A DNA stretch of 13,984 bases from Nitrospirae bacterium RIFCSPLOW2_12_42_9 (GTDB taxonomy: Bacteria > Nitrospirota > 9FT-COMBO-42-15 > HDB-SIOI813), in contig MHER01000153.1 in the NCBI GenBank assembly GCA_001805205.1, forward strand, positions 1 through 13,984. Reading direction: 5' to 3'. Made by a program: the position numbers and the translations under genes. The notes beneath the pieces were generated by a model. That model ran no database searches and was not told the DNA's origin. It worked only from the letters and a program-made list of their open reading frames with translations. This document shows, in pieces, positions 1 to 7,345 of the stretch. Each line of letters begins with the position of its first letter. Position 1 is the stretch's first letter.

Positions 1-61
1 GGAGTTGAAAAAATTCTGTCCATGCTGCAGGAAACATACTTTACATAAGGAAGTTAAGTAG
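1..61 (+). CDS. rpmG: 50S ribosomal protein bL33, C-terminal fragment
   Basis: Only the last 19 codons plus the TAG stop are in the window; the reading frame starts at base 2 and the 5' part lies upstream. The tail reads ELKKFCPCC then RKHTLHKEVK, which matches the bL33 C-terminus. L33 is a small 50S protein near the E site. CPCC is the second CxxC knuckle of the zinc-binding (C+) form; the middle position is itself Cys, giving an extra thiol compared with the commoner CPxC forms with Arg or Phe there. The partner first CxxC would be upstream and cannot be seen. The stop is 11 nt before the tRNA-Trp gene, and rpmG-trpT-secE-nusG is a known bacterial order, which supports the call. Confidence 0.9.
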   Translation, partial: ELKKFCPCCRKHTLHKEVK

Positions 62-72
62 TATATATTTGC

Positions 73-149
73 AGGCCAGTAGCTCCAACGGTTAGAGCGC
101 CGGTCTCCAAAACCGGGTGTTGGGGGTTCGAATCCCTCCTGGCCTGCCA
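73..149 (+). tRNA. trpT: tRNA-Trp (anticodon CCA)
   Basis: A full cloverleaf can be drawn. The acceptor stem 73-79/139-145 is seven Watson-Crick pairs. The D stem is 82-85/95-98. The anticodon stem 100-104/112-116 has loop CTCCAAA with anticodon CCA at 107-109. The T stem 122-126/134-138 has loop TTCGAAT. The discriminator base is G146, as expected for bacterial tRNA-Trp, and the 3' CCA (147-149) is encoded. The gene reads UGG codons. No promoter or terminator is visible in the 11 nt before it or directly after it, so it is probably cut out of a longer rpmG-tRNA-secE transcript (inference). Confidence 0.97.
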
Positions 150-183
150 GTGTTGCCGGTATTGTTTTACCAGTATTGTTTTT
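147..183 (+). repeat. Degenerate 14-bp tandem repeat after tRNA-Trp
   Basis: Two adjacent 14-base units, CCGGTATTGTTTTA (156-169) and CCAGTATTGTTTTT (170-183), agree at 12 of 14 positions. They are preceded by a truncated unit CCAGTGTTG (147-155) that begins with the CCA end of the tRNA. The repeat fills almost the whole gap up to the secE ribosome binding site. Whether it has any role is unknown. Confidence 0.7.
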
Positions 184-195
184 AAAGGAGATGTA

Positions 196-396
196 GTGAC
201 ATTTGCAAAGATAACTGAAAATCTCAAGACCTTTTTTTTAGAGGTTAAGACAGAAACAAAAAAAGTCACCTTCCCTACAAAGGAAGATACAATAGGGACA
301 ACAGCAGTAGTAATTGTCCTGATTCTGATTGCGACTATTTTTCTGTGGTTAGTGGATGTATCATTATCAACAATTATAGCTAAGATTCTTCCATGA
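196..396 (+). CDS. secE: Protein translocase subunit SecE
   Basis: This 66-residue protein is the essential small SecE subunit of the SecYEG inner-membrane translocon, which clamps SecY. Residues 1-30 form the amphipathic cytoplasmic part with the conserved stretch FLEVKTETKKVTFPTKEDT (Lys-Val-x-Phe-Pro is typical of SecE). One hydrophobic membrane segment follows at about 34-54 (TTAVVIVLILIATIFLWLV). The length fits the single-span SecE of most bacteria; enterobacterial SecE has three spans. The start is GTG at 196, five bases after AAAGGAG (184-190). An ATG at 191 is out of frame and followed at once by TAG, so it is not the start. Position directly before nusG is the usual arrangement. Confidence 0.95.
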   Translation: MTFAKITENLKTFFLEVKTETKKVTFPTKEDTIGTTAVVIVLILIATIFLWLVDVSLSTIIAKILP

Positions 397-404
397 GTTA
401 TTAA

Positions 405-460
405 AGACTGTTTAAACCGTTTAAACAGTTTAAGCGGTTTGAGCGGTTTAAACAGTTTGA
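405..460 (+). repeat. Six-copy 9-bp tandem array forming a 22-bp hairpin
   Basis: Six consecutive 9-base units (407-460) fit the consensus RCNGTTTRA: ACTGTTTAA, ACCGTTTAA, ACAGTTTAA, GCGGTTTGA, GCGGTTTAA and ACAGTTTGA, with a decayed seventh after 461. Because of the sequence differences between units, the array is also an inverted repeat: 405-426 pairs with 437-458 as an uninterrupted 22-bp stem containing three G-U pairs, with a 10-nt loop. The core arms CTGTTTAAACCG (408-419) and CGGTTTAAACAG (444-455) are perfect. The palindrome GTTTAAAC occurs three times. It occupies most of the secE-nusG spacer. No U-run follows, so it is not a classical intrinsic terminator. Confidence 0.9.
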
Positions 461-487
461 ACGTTTATATTATTAAGTGAGGTTTTA

Positions 488-1018
488 ATGGTAAAACAGT
501 GGTTTGTTGTTCATACATATTCAGGATTTGAGAATAAGGTAAAGGCCAGTCTTGAAGAGAGGATTTTGTCGCTTGGAATGAAAGAAAATTTCGGACAGAT
601 ACTTATTCCTACCGAGAATGTGGTTGAACTGAAAGAAGGTAAAAAGAAGGTTGCTACCAAGAAGGTGTTTCCAGGGTATATCCTTGTAGAAATGGATATG
701 TCAGATGAAACATGGAATCTTGTAAAGAATATACCAAAGGTAACAGGTTTCGTAGGCGGCGGAGGTGTGCCGACTCCGCTCGCAGACAAGGAAGTGGAAT
801 CCATTATCCAGCAGATGGATGAGAGTGTGGCTGCACCGAGGAGCCGTATACAGTTTAACAGGGGAGATGCAGTAAGGATAATAGCAGAACCTTTTCTTGG
901 ATTTAATGGCGTTGTTGATGATGTAGACGTAGATCATGGTAAGGTTAAGGTGCTTGTCAGTATTTTTGGAAGGGCAACTCCGGTGGAGTTGGATTTTCTT
1001 CAGGTAGAGAAACTGTAA
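488..1018 (+). CDS. nusG: Transcription termination/antitermination factor NusG
   Basis: NusG binds the RNA polymerase clamp through its N-terminal NGN domain, suppresses pausing, and links the polymerase to Rho or to ribosomal protein S10. The 176-residue product has the usual length. The NGN domain (about 1-115) opens with [16 protein letters not shown] and includes the FPGYILVEM strand. The KOW domain (about 122-176) has [15 protein letters not shown] and the signature [11 protein letters not shown]. In the KOW loop the usual Gly-Pro-Phe reads Glu-Pro-Phe, a minor variation. The ATG follows a modest GAGG at 479-482 with a 5-base spacer, just past the 9-bp repeat hairpin, so that hairpin lies in the nusG leader. 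Confidence 0.98.
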   Translation: MVKQWFVVHTYSGFENKVKASLEERILSLGMKENFGQILIPTENVVELKEGKKKVATKKVFPGYILVEMDMSDETWNLVKNIPKVTGFVGGGGVPTPLADKEVESIIQQMDESVAAPRSRIQFNRGDAVRIIAEPFLGFNGVVDDVDVDHGKVKVLVSIFGRATPVELDFLQVEKL

Positions 1019-1038
1019 TAATAAGGAGAATATTTAAA

Positions 1039-1461
1039 ATGGCTAAGGAAATCATGAGAGTTATAAAACTTCAGCTTCAGGCAGGTAAGGCTAACCCTGC
1101 TCCTCCTGTGGGGCCGGCACTCGGGCAGCATGGTGTAAACATAATGGAGTTCTGCAAGGCATTTAATGCAAAGACACAGAATCAGGAAGGGACTGTCATC
1201 CCTGTATTGATTACAGTCTATACTGACAGGTCTTTTGAATTCATATTAAAAACACCTCCGGCCTCTGAGCTTATAAAGAAGGCGGCCGGTATTGTGAAAG
1301 GCTCGGGAGTTCCCAATAAGGAGAAGGTGGGAAAGGTTACAGCAGAGCAGGTTCGGGAGATTGCTAAATTTAAGATGTCTGATCTGAATAGTTATGATAT
1401 AGATGCTGCTTATAATATTATTGCCGGTACAGCAAGGAGCATGGGGGTCGACATAACATAA
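1039..1461 (+). CDS. rplK: 50S ribosomal protein uL11
   Basis: L11 binds the GTPase-associated region of 23S rRNA and forms the stalk base contacted by EF-G and other translational GTPases. The 140-residue product is of standard length. The N-terminal domain (about 1-70) carries the proline-rich [17 protein letters not shown] segment, which is the thiostrepton/EF-G-facing switch. The C-terminal RNA-binding domain (about 75-140) has [15 protein letters not shown] and ends in the typical GTARSMG motif. The ATG is preceded by AAGGAGA at 1024-1030. The gap to nusG is 20 bases and to rplA 20 bases, so all three are likely one transcript. Confidence 0.98.
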   Translation: MAKEIMRVIKLQLQAGKANPAPPVGPALGQHGVNIMEFCKAFNAKTQNQEGTVIPVLITVYTDRSFEFILKTPPASELIKKAAGIVKGSGVPNKEKVGKVTAEQVREIAKFKMSDLNSYDIDAAYNIIAGTARSMGVDIT

Positions 1462-1481
1462 TGATTCAAAGGGGTTAAATA

Positions 1482-2177
1482 ATGGGTAAGAATTTTTCAA
1501 ACAGTCTGCAGAAAGTGGACAGAAACAAACTTTATTTACTGGAAGAAGCTGTTTCAATGGCCAGGGATATTGCATGGGCCAAGTTTGATGAGACCCTTGA
1601 TATGGCAATCCGGTTAGGGGTTGATCCAAGACACTCTGATCAGGTGGTAAGGGGTGCAGTAGTTCTTCCGCACGGTATGGGAAAGAGTGTAAAGGTAGTG
1701 GTATTTGCAAAGGGTGAAAAAGAGAAAGAGGCAAAAGAGGCAGGGGCTGACTATGTCGGGGCTGAAGAACTTGCAGAAAAGATTAGTAATGGATGGATGG
1801 ATTTTGATCGTGTGGTTGCAACTCCTGATATTATGGGCATTGTGGGAAAACTAGGAAGGATTCTGGGTCCGCGGGGACTTATGCCAAATCCTAAGCTCGG
1901 TACTGTTACATTTGATGTTGGGAGGGCTGTTAAAGAGATTAAAGTAGGTAAAGTGGAATACAGAGTTGATAAGGCCGCAATAGTCCATGTACCGGTTGGT
2001 AAACTCTCCTTTGACACAAGAAAGCTTTATGAAAATGTTGTTACTGTAATTGAATCTATTATCAAGGCCAAACCTGCGTCAAGCAAAGGGCGTTATCTTA
2101 AAACAATTACCCTTTCCTCAACCATGGGGCCTGGCATCAAGGTAGACCCTGTGGCTGTTGGAAATATGTTTGAGTAA
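1482..2177 (+). CDS. rplA: 50S ribosomal protein uL1
   Basis: L1 forms the mobile stalk next to the E site and helps release deacylated tRNA; in many bacteria it also represses the rplK-rplA message. The 231-residue product matches the family length. Domain I is split around an inserted domain II (about 68-160). The family signature [19 protein letters not shown] lies at about residues 125-143, and the second half of domain I carries the rRNA-contact stretch [10 protein letters not shown]. The ATG follows AAAGGGG at 1468-1474 with a 7-base spacer. No L1-binding mimic is obvious in the short spacers on either side. Confidence 0.98.
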   Translation: MGKNFSNSLQKVDRNKLYLLEEAVSMARDIAWAKFDETLDMAIRLGVDPRHSDQVVRGAVVLPHGMGKSVKVVVFAKGEKEKEAKEAGADYVGAEELAEKISNGWMDFDRVVATPDIMGIVGKLGRILGPRGLMPNPKLGTVTFDVGRAVKEIKVGKVEYRVDKAAIVHVPVGKLSFDTRKLYENVVTVIESIIKAKPASSKGRYLKTITLSSTMGPGIKVDPVAVGNMFE

Positions 2178-2194
2178 TATAAATTAATTTGTTG

Positions 2195-2311
2195 ATGGTC
2201 AGAGACAGTAGGTGTCTGTTAACTTAATTGAACCTTAATGGTTCGGCCTGCCGAGACAAAAACATTTTTATCCTTTCTCGGTGAGGTGTAATCCGGACAG
2301 GGAAAGGAGGG
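2195..2311 (+). promoter_or_regulatory. Ribosomal protein L10 leader (autoregulatory mRNA element)
   Basis: The 144-nt rplA-rplJ spacer holds the recognisable L10-leader pieces: GTCAGAGACAGTAGGTG (2199-2214), a local hairpin GAACC-TTAAT-GGTTC (2230-2244), and GCCTGCCGAGAC (2246-2257). GTAGGT (2208-2213) pairs with GCCTGC (2246-2251) across that hairpin, giving the bulged stem that L10(L12)4 binds in known leaders. Downstream, TCTCGG (2276-2281) can pair with CCGAGA (2251-2256), which overlaps the last bases of the binding stem, so the two folds look mutually exclusive. The SD AAAGGAGGG (2303-2311) follows. No U-run follows the second hairpin, so control is more likely at translation than by intrinsic termination (inference). 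Confidence 0.8.
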
Positions 2312-2321
2312 AAAGATTATT

Positions 2322-2855
2322 TTGAAAGTAGTATCTACAAAACAGGAGAAGATGGAGTCCGTAAAGGAGTTGCATGAAAAGTTTGAAAAGGCAGGTTTGG
2401 TTATTCTGACTGAATATAAAGGCTTAACCGTAGCTCAACTGACTGAAATACGAAATCGTCTCAGGGGGTGTGGTTCTGAATATAAAGTAGTTAAGAACAC
2501 ACTTGCACGAAGGGCGTCTGAAGGGACTGATGTACATCAGGTGGAAAACCACTTTACAGGCGCAACAGGTATACTAATCAGTAAAGATGATATTATTTCA
2601 CCTGTAAAGATTCTGAATGAGTACATTAACAAATTTGAGTCATTTAAGGCTAAAGTGGGTGTGCTGGAAGGTTTGGTCCTTGATCCAGGCAGGATCAAGA
2701 GTGTGGCAAATATGCCATCAAGAGAAGTACTGATAGGAAAGGCACTTGGAGGTATAAAATCGCCAATATACGGATTGGCCGGAACCCTGCAAGGCATCTT
2801 AAGCAAACTTGCCTATGCCATTAATGCAGTAAAAGATGCCAGGGCAGCCGGCTGA
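2322..2855 (+). CDS. rplJ: 50S ribosomal protein uL10
   Basis: L10 anchors the L7/L12 dimers to 23S rRNA beside L11 and, as the L10-L12 complex, represses its own message. The 177-residue product has the N-terminal rRNA-binding domain (about 12-130; GLTVAQLTEIRNRLR and the VVKNTLARRA segment) and a C-terminal helix (about 140-175) that docks L12 dimers. The chosen start is TTG at 2322, ten bases after the very strong SD AAAGGAGGG. An in-frame ATG at 2352 (residue 11) also has an AGGAG close before it, but only 3 bases away. The TTG start is therefore favoured but not certain. The L10 leader lies directly upstream. Confidence 0.96.
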   Translation: MKVVSTKQEKMESVKELHEKFEKAGLVILTEYKGLTVAQLTEIRNRLRGCGSEYKVVKNTLARRASEGTDVHQVENHFTGATGILISKDDIISPVKILNEYINKFESFKAKVGVLEGLVLDPGRIKSVANMPSREVLIGKALGGIKSPIYGLAGTLQGILSKLAYAINAVKDARAAG

Positions 2856-2865
2856 TTACAGCTAT

Positions 2866-2894
2866 TTGTTTTTTAAGATAAAATTTCATATAAT
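2866..2894 (+). promoter_or_regulatory. Possible internal sigma70-type promoter for rplL
   Basis: A perfect -10 hexamer TATAAT (2889-2894) sits 17 bases after TTGTTT (2866-2871), which matches TTGACA at three of six positions. Transcription would start near 2901, about 27 bases before the rplL ATG. The region is AT-rich, so a chance match is possible. A separate promoter could help supply L7/L12, which is needed in several copies per ribosome (inference). Confidence 0.4.
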
Positions 2895-2910
2895 TTATTT
2901 CATCTAATTT
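2883..2910 (+). repeat. 14-bp tandem duplication in the rplJ-rplL spacer
   Basis: Two adjacent units, ATTTCATATAATTT (2883-2896) and ATTTCATCTAATTT (2897-2910), differ at one base. The first contains the candidate -10 TATAAT; in the second the same position reads TCTAAT. The duplication ends just before the rplL SD AGAGGAG (2914-2920). Confidence 0.85.
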
Positions 2911-2927
2911 CAGAGAGGAGAAGAAAG

Positions 2928-3317
2928 ATGTCAGAGACAAAAGGTTTAACAGTGGATGAAGTTCTTAATTTTATAGACAACATGAAGGTACTTGAGTTAT
3001 CGGAGTTTGTAAAAAAGATTGAGGAACGGTACGGAGTTTCTGCTGCCGTACCTATGGGAGCAACTGCTGCACCATCTGCAGGTGCACCGGTAGTTGCAGA
3101 GGAGAAGACAGCCTTTGATGTAATACTTACAGGTGCCGGGGATAAGAAGATCCAGGTAATAAAGGTCGTAAGAGAGTTGACTAATCTGGGTCTCAAAGAG
3201 GCTAAGGACCTTGTGGATGGCGCTCCAAAACCGCTAAAGACTGGTGTCTCAAAAGAGGAGGCAGAGAATGTTAAGGCCAGGATTACAGAAGTAGGCGGGC
3301 AAATAGAAATAAAATAA
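2928..3317 (+). CDS. rplL: 50S ribosomal protein bL12 (L7/L12)
   Basis: L7/L12 forms the multicopy flexible stalk that recruits EF-Tu, EF-G, IF2 and release factors and stimulates GTP hydrolysis. The 129-residue product shows the usual three parts: an N-terminal dimerisation domain (1-35, [20 protein letters not shown]), an Ala/Pro/Gly hinge (about 38-57), and the C-terminal factor-binding domain (about 60-129) with [24 protein letters not shown] and a final VGGQIEIK. The ATG is set by AGAGGAG (2914-2920) with a 7-base spacer. It lies 72 bases after rplJ and only 26 before rpoB. Confidence 0.98.
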   Translation: MSETKGLTVDEVLNFIDNMKVLELSEFVKKIEERYGVSAAVPMGATAAPSAGAPVVAEEKTAFDVILTGAGDKKIQVIKVVRELTNLGLKEAKDLVDGAPKPLKTGVSKEEAENVKARITEVGGQIEIK

Positions 3318-3343
3318 CCACTTTATGGAGTGTAAGGTAATAT

Positions 3344-6300
3344 ATGAGTGAATTAATTATCAAAGGGTGTTTTGACAGAAAAGATTTTTCAAAGATCCCG
3401 GCAAAGATAGAAATTCCCGAGTTACTCGAGATCCAGAAGAGGGCTTTTGAGAGATTCATACAGAAAGATATTCCAACGGAACAGAGGGAAGATAGCGGGC
3501 TGCAGGCTGCATTCAACAGTATTTTTCCCATATCTGATTTTAATGAAACTGCTGTTCTGAGGTTTACAGAGTACTCTCTCGGGGAACCTAAATACGGGAT
3601 ATGGGAATGTATAGAAAGGGGTATGACCTTTGCAGTCCCGATGAAGATACGTGTTAACCTGGAGATATTGGAGAAGGATGAGAAGACAGGGGCAAAGAGT
3701 ACAAAGGAGGTCAGGGAACAATGGGTCTACCTCGGTGAGTTACCTCTGATGACAGAAAACGGTACATTTATTATAAATGGGACTGAACGTGTTGTTGTAA
3801 GTCAGCTTCAGCGTTCTCCGGGTGCATTTTTCACTCATGACAAGGGAAGGACACATATAAGCGGAAAGATCCTCTTCTCTGCCAGGATAATCCCTTACAG
3901 GGGTTCATGGCTTGATTTTGAATTTGATACAAAGGATATACTTTATGCAAGGATAGACAGGAGAAGAAAATTTCCTTCAACAATACTGCTTAAGGCACTG
4001 GGTTTTTCAACATATGATATACTGAAGATGTACTATCCGGTTGAAGAAATCCACATCAGGAATAAGAAATTCTACAGTAAGATTGACGCAAAGGTTCTCC
4101 GGGACAGTAAGATCCCTTATGACATAGTAAATGAGCAGAATGGTGAGGTTGTAGTCAGGGAAGGGAGCAGGATTACTCCGGTGGTGTTAAAAAAGCTGGA
4201 GAATCTCGGGATAAAAGAGATCCCCTTAACAACTGAGAATCTTGGGGACAGGGTTGTTCTCTGTGATATAGTCGATACTTCAACGGGTGAGGTTATAATT
4301 GGCACCAATGGGATACTGACAGAGGATATATTAAATAAGATTATTAAATCAGGGATAGAGAAGATTGAGTTGCTCTATATAGATAATTTCCAGACACTTT
4401 CTGTATTAAGAGATACATTAGCACAGGAGAATATTGATTCTACTGATGCTGCTATTATTGAGATTTATAAGAGGTTAAGGCCTGGTGAAAGCCCCACTAT
4501 TGATACTGCGAAGATGATATTTGATAACCTGTTCTTTAATGCAAAGCGGTATGACCTAGCTCCTGTAGGGAGACTGAAATTAAATAAGAAATTAGAGGTT
4601 GATGTACCAATATCTCAAAGGACACTTTCATCACAGGATATTATTGAAACAATAAGATATCTGGTAAATCTGAAGGCAAACAAGGGAGAGGTTGATGATA
4701 TAGACCATCTCGGTAACAGGAGGGTGAGATGTGTCGGGGAGCTCCTCGAGAATCAGTTTCGTATAGGCCTCGCGAGGATGGAGCGGACTATTAAGGAGAG
4801 GATGAACATATTAGACCTTGAGGCAGCACTCCCGCATGATCTTATCAATGCAAAGTCTGTTATTGCTGCAGTAAAAGAATTCTTTGGGAGCAGTCAGCTT
4901 TCACAATTCATGGATCAGACAAATCCCCTTTCCGAGATTACACACAAACGCAGGCTTTCTGCATTGGGACCTGGCGGCTTGACGCGGGAACGCGCCGGAT
5001 TTGAAGTCAGGGACGTTCATCCAACCCATTATGGCCGTATCTGCCCTATAGAAACCCCGGAGGGTCCAAATATCGGATTGATAACCTCACTTTCCACATA
5101 TGCAAGGGTTAATGAATATGGTTTCATAGAATCTCCGTACCGGAAGGTTGTAAACAGTAAGGTTACTGATGATATCCATTACCTGTCAGCCATAGACGGA
5201 GACAGATACGTTATTGCCCAGGCAAGTTCTCCTGTTAATTCTGCAGGGAAACTGACATCAGAGACTATATCAGCACGTTATGGCGGAGACTTTATCATGG
5301 TTTCTTCTGATAAAGTTGAATATATGGATGTTTCTCCCAAACAAATAGTGAGTGTGGCTACATCTCTTATACCGTTTCTTGAGAATGATGACGCAAACAG
5401 GGCACTGATGGGATCAAATATGCAGCGTCAGGCTGTCCCGCTTATACATACCGAGGCACCCCTGGTAGGTACAGGTATGGAAAAGATTATTGCAAGGGAT
5501 TCAGGCAGGGTGGTTCTGGCAAGAAGGTCAGGGACGGTTGAATATGCAGATGCAAACAGGATAGTTGTCCGGGCTGATGAAGTAAAATCAGGTACTAAAG
5601 GGAAAAAAGATAAACCCCTTATTGATGAAATGAGTCTTGATATATATAACCTTGTTAAATTTAAACGGTCAAATCAAAATACATGTATCAATCAAAAACC
5701 TATTGTTGTTTCAGGCCAGAGTGTTGAAAAGGGGGAGGTACTTGCGGATGGTCCGGGAATAGACAGGGGAGAACTGGCATTAGGGCAAAATGTCCTGGTC
5801 GCATTTATGCCATGGGAGGGATACAATTTCGAGGATGCCATAATAATAAGTGAAAAATTAGTCAAGGAAGACAGGTATACCTCAATCCATATTGAAGAAT
5901 TTGAGATAGAGGCGAGGGATACAAAACTTGGAAGGGAAGAGATTACACGGGATATCCCGAATGTCAGCGAAGAGGCATTGAGAAATCTCGATGAAAGTGG
6001 AATTGTTCGTATAGGTGCTGAGGTTGAACCGGGAGATATACTTGTTGCCAAGGTCGCACCAAAAGGTGAGACACAACTTACACCTGAAGAAAAACTTTTG
6101 CGCGCTATATTCGGGGAAAAGGCAGGGGATGTTAAGGATGTATCATTAACAGTACCTCCTGGTATAGAAGGCACTGTTATAGATGTAAAGATCTTTTCGA
6201 GGAAGGGTGTTGAGAAGGATGAACGCTCAAAGAGCATAGAGTATGAAGAGTTGGCGAAGCTTCAGAAGGAACAACAGGAAGAGGTAAGGATTATAGAAGA

Positions 6301-7324
6301 TGAAAAGAACAGAAGGCTTGGTAAGTTTCTTCTTGAGAAGGTCGTTGGTAAACCAGTGACAAGTTCCGGTACCAGGAAGGTGATTCTTCAGAAAAAGAAA
6401 CAGATTACAGAGGCTGTTTTACGGGAGTTAAAGGACGAAGACATTGCGGATATTGTTCTGGACGACCCCCAGGAGATGGAAAAATTTGAAGAGATATGCA
6501 ACTATGCACAGCAGCAGATTGATATACTGCATACTATCTATGAGGATAAGATAGGGAGAATTAAGAAAGGGGATGAGCTGCCACCGGGTGTAATAAAATT
6601 AGTAAAGGTTTATATCGCCATAAAAAGAAAACTGGCAGTGGGAGGTAAGATGGCTGGAAGACACGGGAACAAGGGTGTAATTTCCGTGATACTACCGGAA
6701 GAAGATATGCCTTGCCTCTCGGATGGGACACCGGTTGGTATGGTACTAAATCCTCTCGGAGTTCCATCGAGAATGAACATCGGTCAGATATTGGAGACTC
6801 ATCTGGGCATGGCTGCAAAGGCCCTGGGATTATATATTACAACACCTGTATTTGAAGGCGCGACAGAGGAGGAAATTAAAGGATTACTGAAAAAGGCAGG
6901 TATTCCCGTATCAGGACAGATGATGTTGTTCGACGGCCGTACAGGAGAACCTTTTGACAGGGAGATTACAGTTGGATACATGTATATGATGAAACTTCAC
7001 CATCTTGTGGATGATAAAATTCATGCAAGATCTATAGGGCCTTATTCACTTGTTACCCAGCAGCCTCTTGGCGGAAAGGCCCAGTTCGGCGGCCAGAGAC
7101 TCGGTGAAATGGAGGTATGGGCATTAGAGGCATATGGTGCAGCAGCTACTTTACAGGAGTTCCTGACTGTCAAGTCCGATGACGTGCCGGGCCGTTCAAA
7201 GATGTATGAATCGATTGTAAAGGGAGAAAACTTTCTTACACCCGGATTACCTGAGTCCTTTAATGTGTTGATCAAAGAATTACAAAGTCTGGGGCTCGAT
7301 GTAGAGCTTCTGAAATATAAATAA
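3344..7324 (+). CDS. rpoB: DNA-directed RNA polymerase subunit beta
   Basis: The beta subunit forms one pincer and half of the active-site cleft of RNA polymerase. At 1326 residues it is full length. N-terminal protrusion and lobe regions (for example [16 protein letters not shown]) precede the rifampicin-pocket segment at 515-541 ([11 protein letters not shown]...[12 protein letters not shown]). At the main resistance positions this segment shows the usual susceptible residues, including D524, S530, H534, R537 and S539. The switch/wall motifs RPE-like [20 protein letters not shown] and [10 protein letters not shown] follow, and [19 protein letters not shown] starts at 1248. About 955-1060 is a charged, helical extra segment at the site of the Gram-negative beta-i9 insertion. 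The ATG has weak SD candidates, GGAG (3327-3330) or AAGG (3334-3337). Confidence 0.99.
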   Translation: MSELIIKGCFDRKDFSKIPAKIEIPELLEIQKRAFERFIQKDIPTEQREDSGLQAAFNSIFPISDFNETAVLRFTEYSLGEPKYGIWECIERGMTFAVPMKIRVNLEILEKDEKTGAKSTKEVREQWVYLGELPLMTENGTFIINGTERVVVSQLQRSPGAFFTHDKGRTHISGKILFSARIIPYRGSWLDFEFDTKDILYARIDRRRKFPSTILLKALGFSTYDILKMYYPVEEIHIRNKKFYSKIDAKVLRDSKIPYDIVNEQNGEVVVREGSRITPVVLKKLENLGIKEIPLTTENLGDRVVLCDIVDTSTGEVIIGTNGILTEDILNKIIKSGIEKIELLYIDNFQTLSVLRDTLAQENIDSTDAAIIEIYKRLRPGESPTIDTAKMIFDNLFFNAKRYDLAPVGRLKLNKKLEVDVPISQRTLSSQDIIETIRYLVNLKANKGEVDDIDHLGNRRVRCVGELLENQFRIGLARMERTIKERMNILDLEAALPHDLINAKSVIAAVKEFFGSSQLSQFMDQTNPLSEITHKRRLSALGPGGLTRERAGFEVRDVHPTHYGRICPIETPEGPNIGLITSLSTYARVNEYGFIESPYRKVVNSKVTDDIHYLSAIDGDRYVIAQASSPVNSAGKLTSETISARYGGDFIMVSSDKVEYMDVSPKQIVSVATSLIPFLENDDANRALMGSNMQRQAVPLIHTEAPLVGTGMEKIIARDSGRVVLARRSGTVEYADANRIVVRADEVKSGTKGKKDKPLIDEMSLDIYNLVKFKRSNQNTCINQKPIVVSGQSVEKGEVLADGPGIDRGELALGQNVLVAFMPWEGYNFEDAIIISEKLVKEDRYTSIHIEEFEIEARDTKLGREEITRDIPNVSEEALRNLDESGIVRIGAEVEPGDILVAKVAPKGETQLTPEEKLLRAIFGEKAGDVKDVSLTVPPGIEGTVIDVKIFSRKGVEKDERSKSIEYEELAKLQKEQQEEVRIIEDEKNRRLGKFLLEKVVGKPVTSSGTRKVILQKKKQITEAVLRELKDEDIADIVLDDPQEMEKFEEICNYAQQQIDILHTIYEDKIGRIKKGDELPPGVIKLVKVYIAIKRKLAVGGKMAGRHGNKGVISVILPEEDMPCLSDGTPVGMVLNPLGVPSRMNIGQILETHLGMAAKALGLYITTPVFEGATEEEIKGLLKKAGIPVSGQMMLFDGRTGEPFDREITVGYMYMMKLHHLVDDKIHARSIGPYSLVTQQPLGGKAQFGGQRLGEMEVWALEAYGAAATLQEFLTVKSDDVPGRSKMYESIVKGENFLTPGLPESFNVLIKELQSLGLDVELLKYK

Positions 7325-7345
7325 GGCTAAAATAGGGAGGTCTAA

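Noticed and set aside
156..183. Intrinsic terminator after tRNA-Trp (GGTA/TACC followed by T-rich sequence)
   Set aside because: The stem is only four base pairs and would not be stable; the T-rich stretch is explained by the tandem repeat, and secE follows directly.
54..269. Minus-strand ORF with an ARRDSNPQHPVLETGALT-like stretch
   Set aside because: This string is the well-known spurious translation of the reverse complement of a tRNA gene; the tRNA-Trp explains it.
405..460. CRISPR array
   Set aside because: The 9-bp units abut with no spacers and are far shorter than CRISPR repeats; no cas gene is nearby.
443..471. Sigma70 promoter for nusG using TATATT at 466-471
   Set aside because: The sequence 17 bases upstream (GCGGTT) does not resemble TTGACA, and the TATA-like string is expected from the AT-rich repeat tail.
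1019..1038. L1-binding autoregulatory site ahead of rplK
   Set aside because: The 20-nt nusG-rplK spacer consists essentially of the SD and is too short for the L1 target fold; a site inside nusG cannot be judged by eye.
1246..1734. 162-codon minus-strand frame across rplK and rplA
   Set aside because: It is antisense to two well-conserved ribosomal genes, and the Pro/Leu/Cys-rich translation looks like a shadow of their codon bias.
5692..6237. 181-codon open frame on the minus strand inside rpoB
   Set aside because: It lies wholly antisense to conserved RpoB coding sequence, its translation is Ser/Pro/Thr-rich low-complexity with no recognisable domain, and no minus-strand SD or promoter was noticed.
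3344..7324. Rifampicin-resistance substitutions in RpoB
   Set aside because: The pocket residues at 515-541 match the common susceptible pattern; Thr in place of Asn after DQ (T526) is an ordinary variation between phyla.
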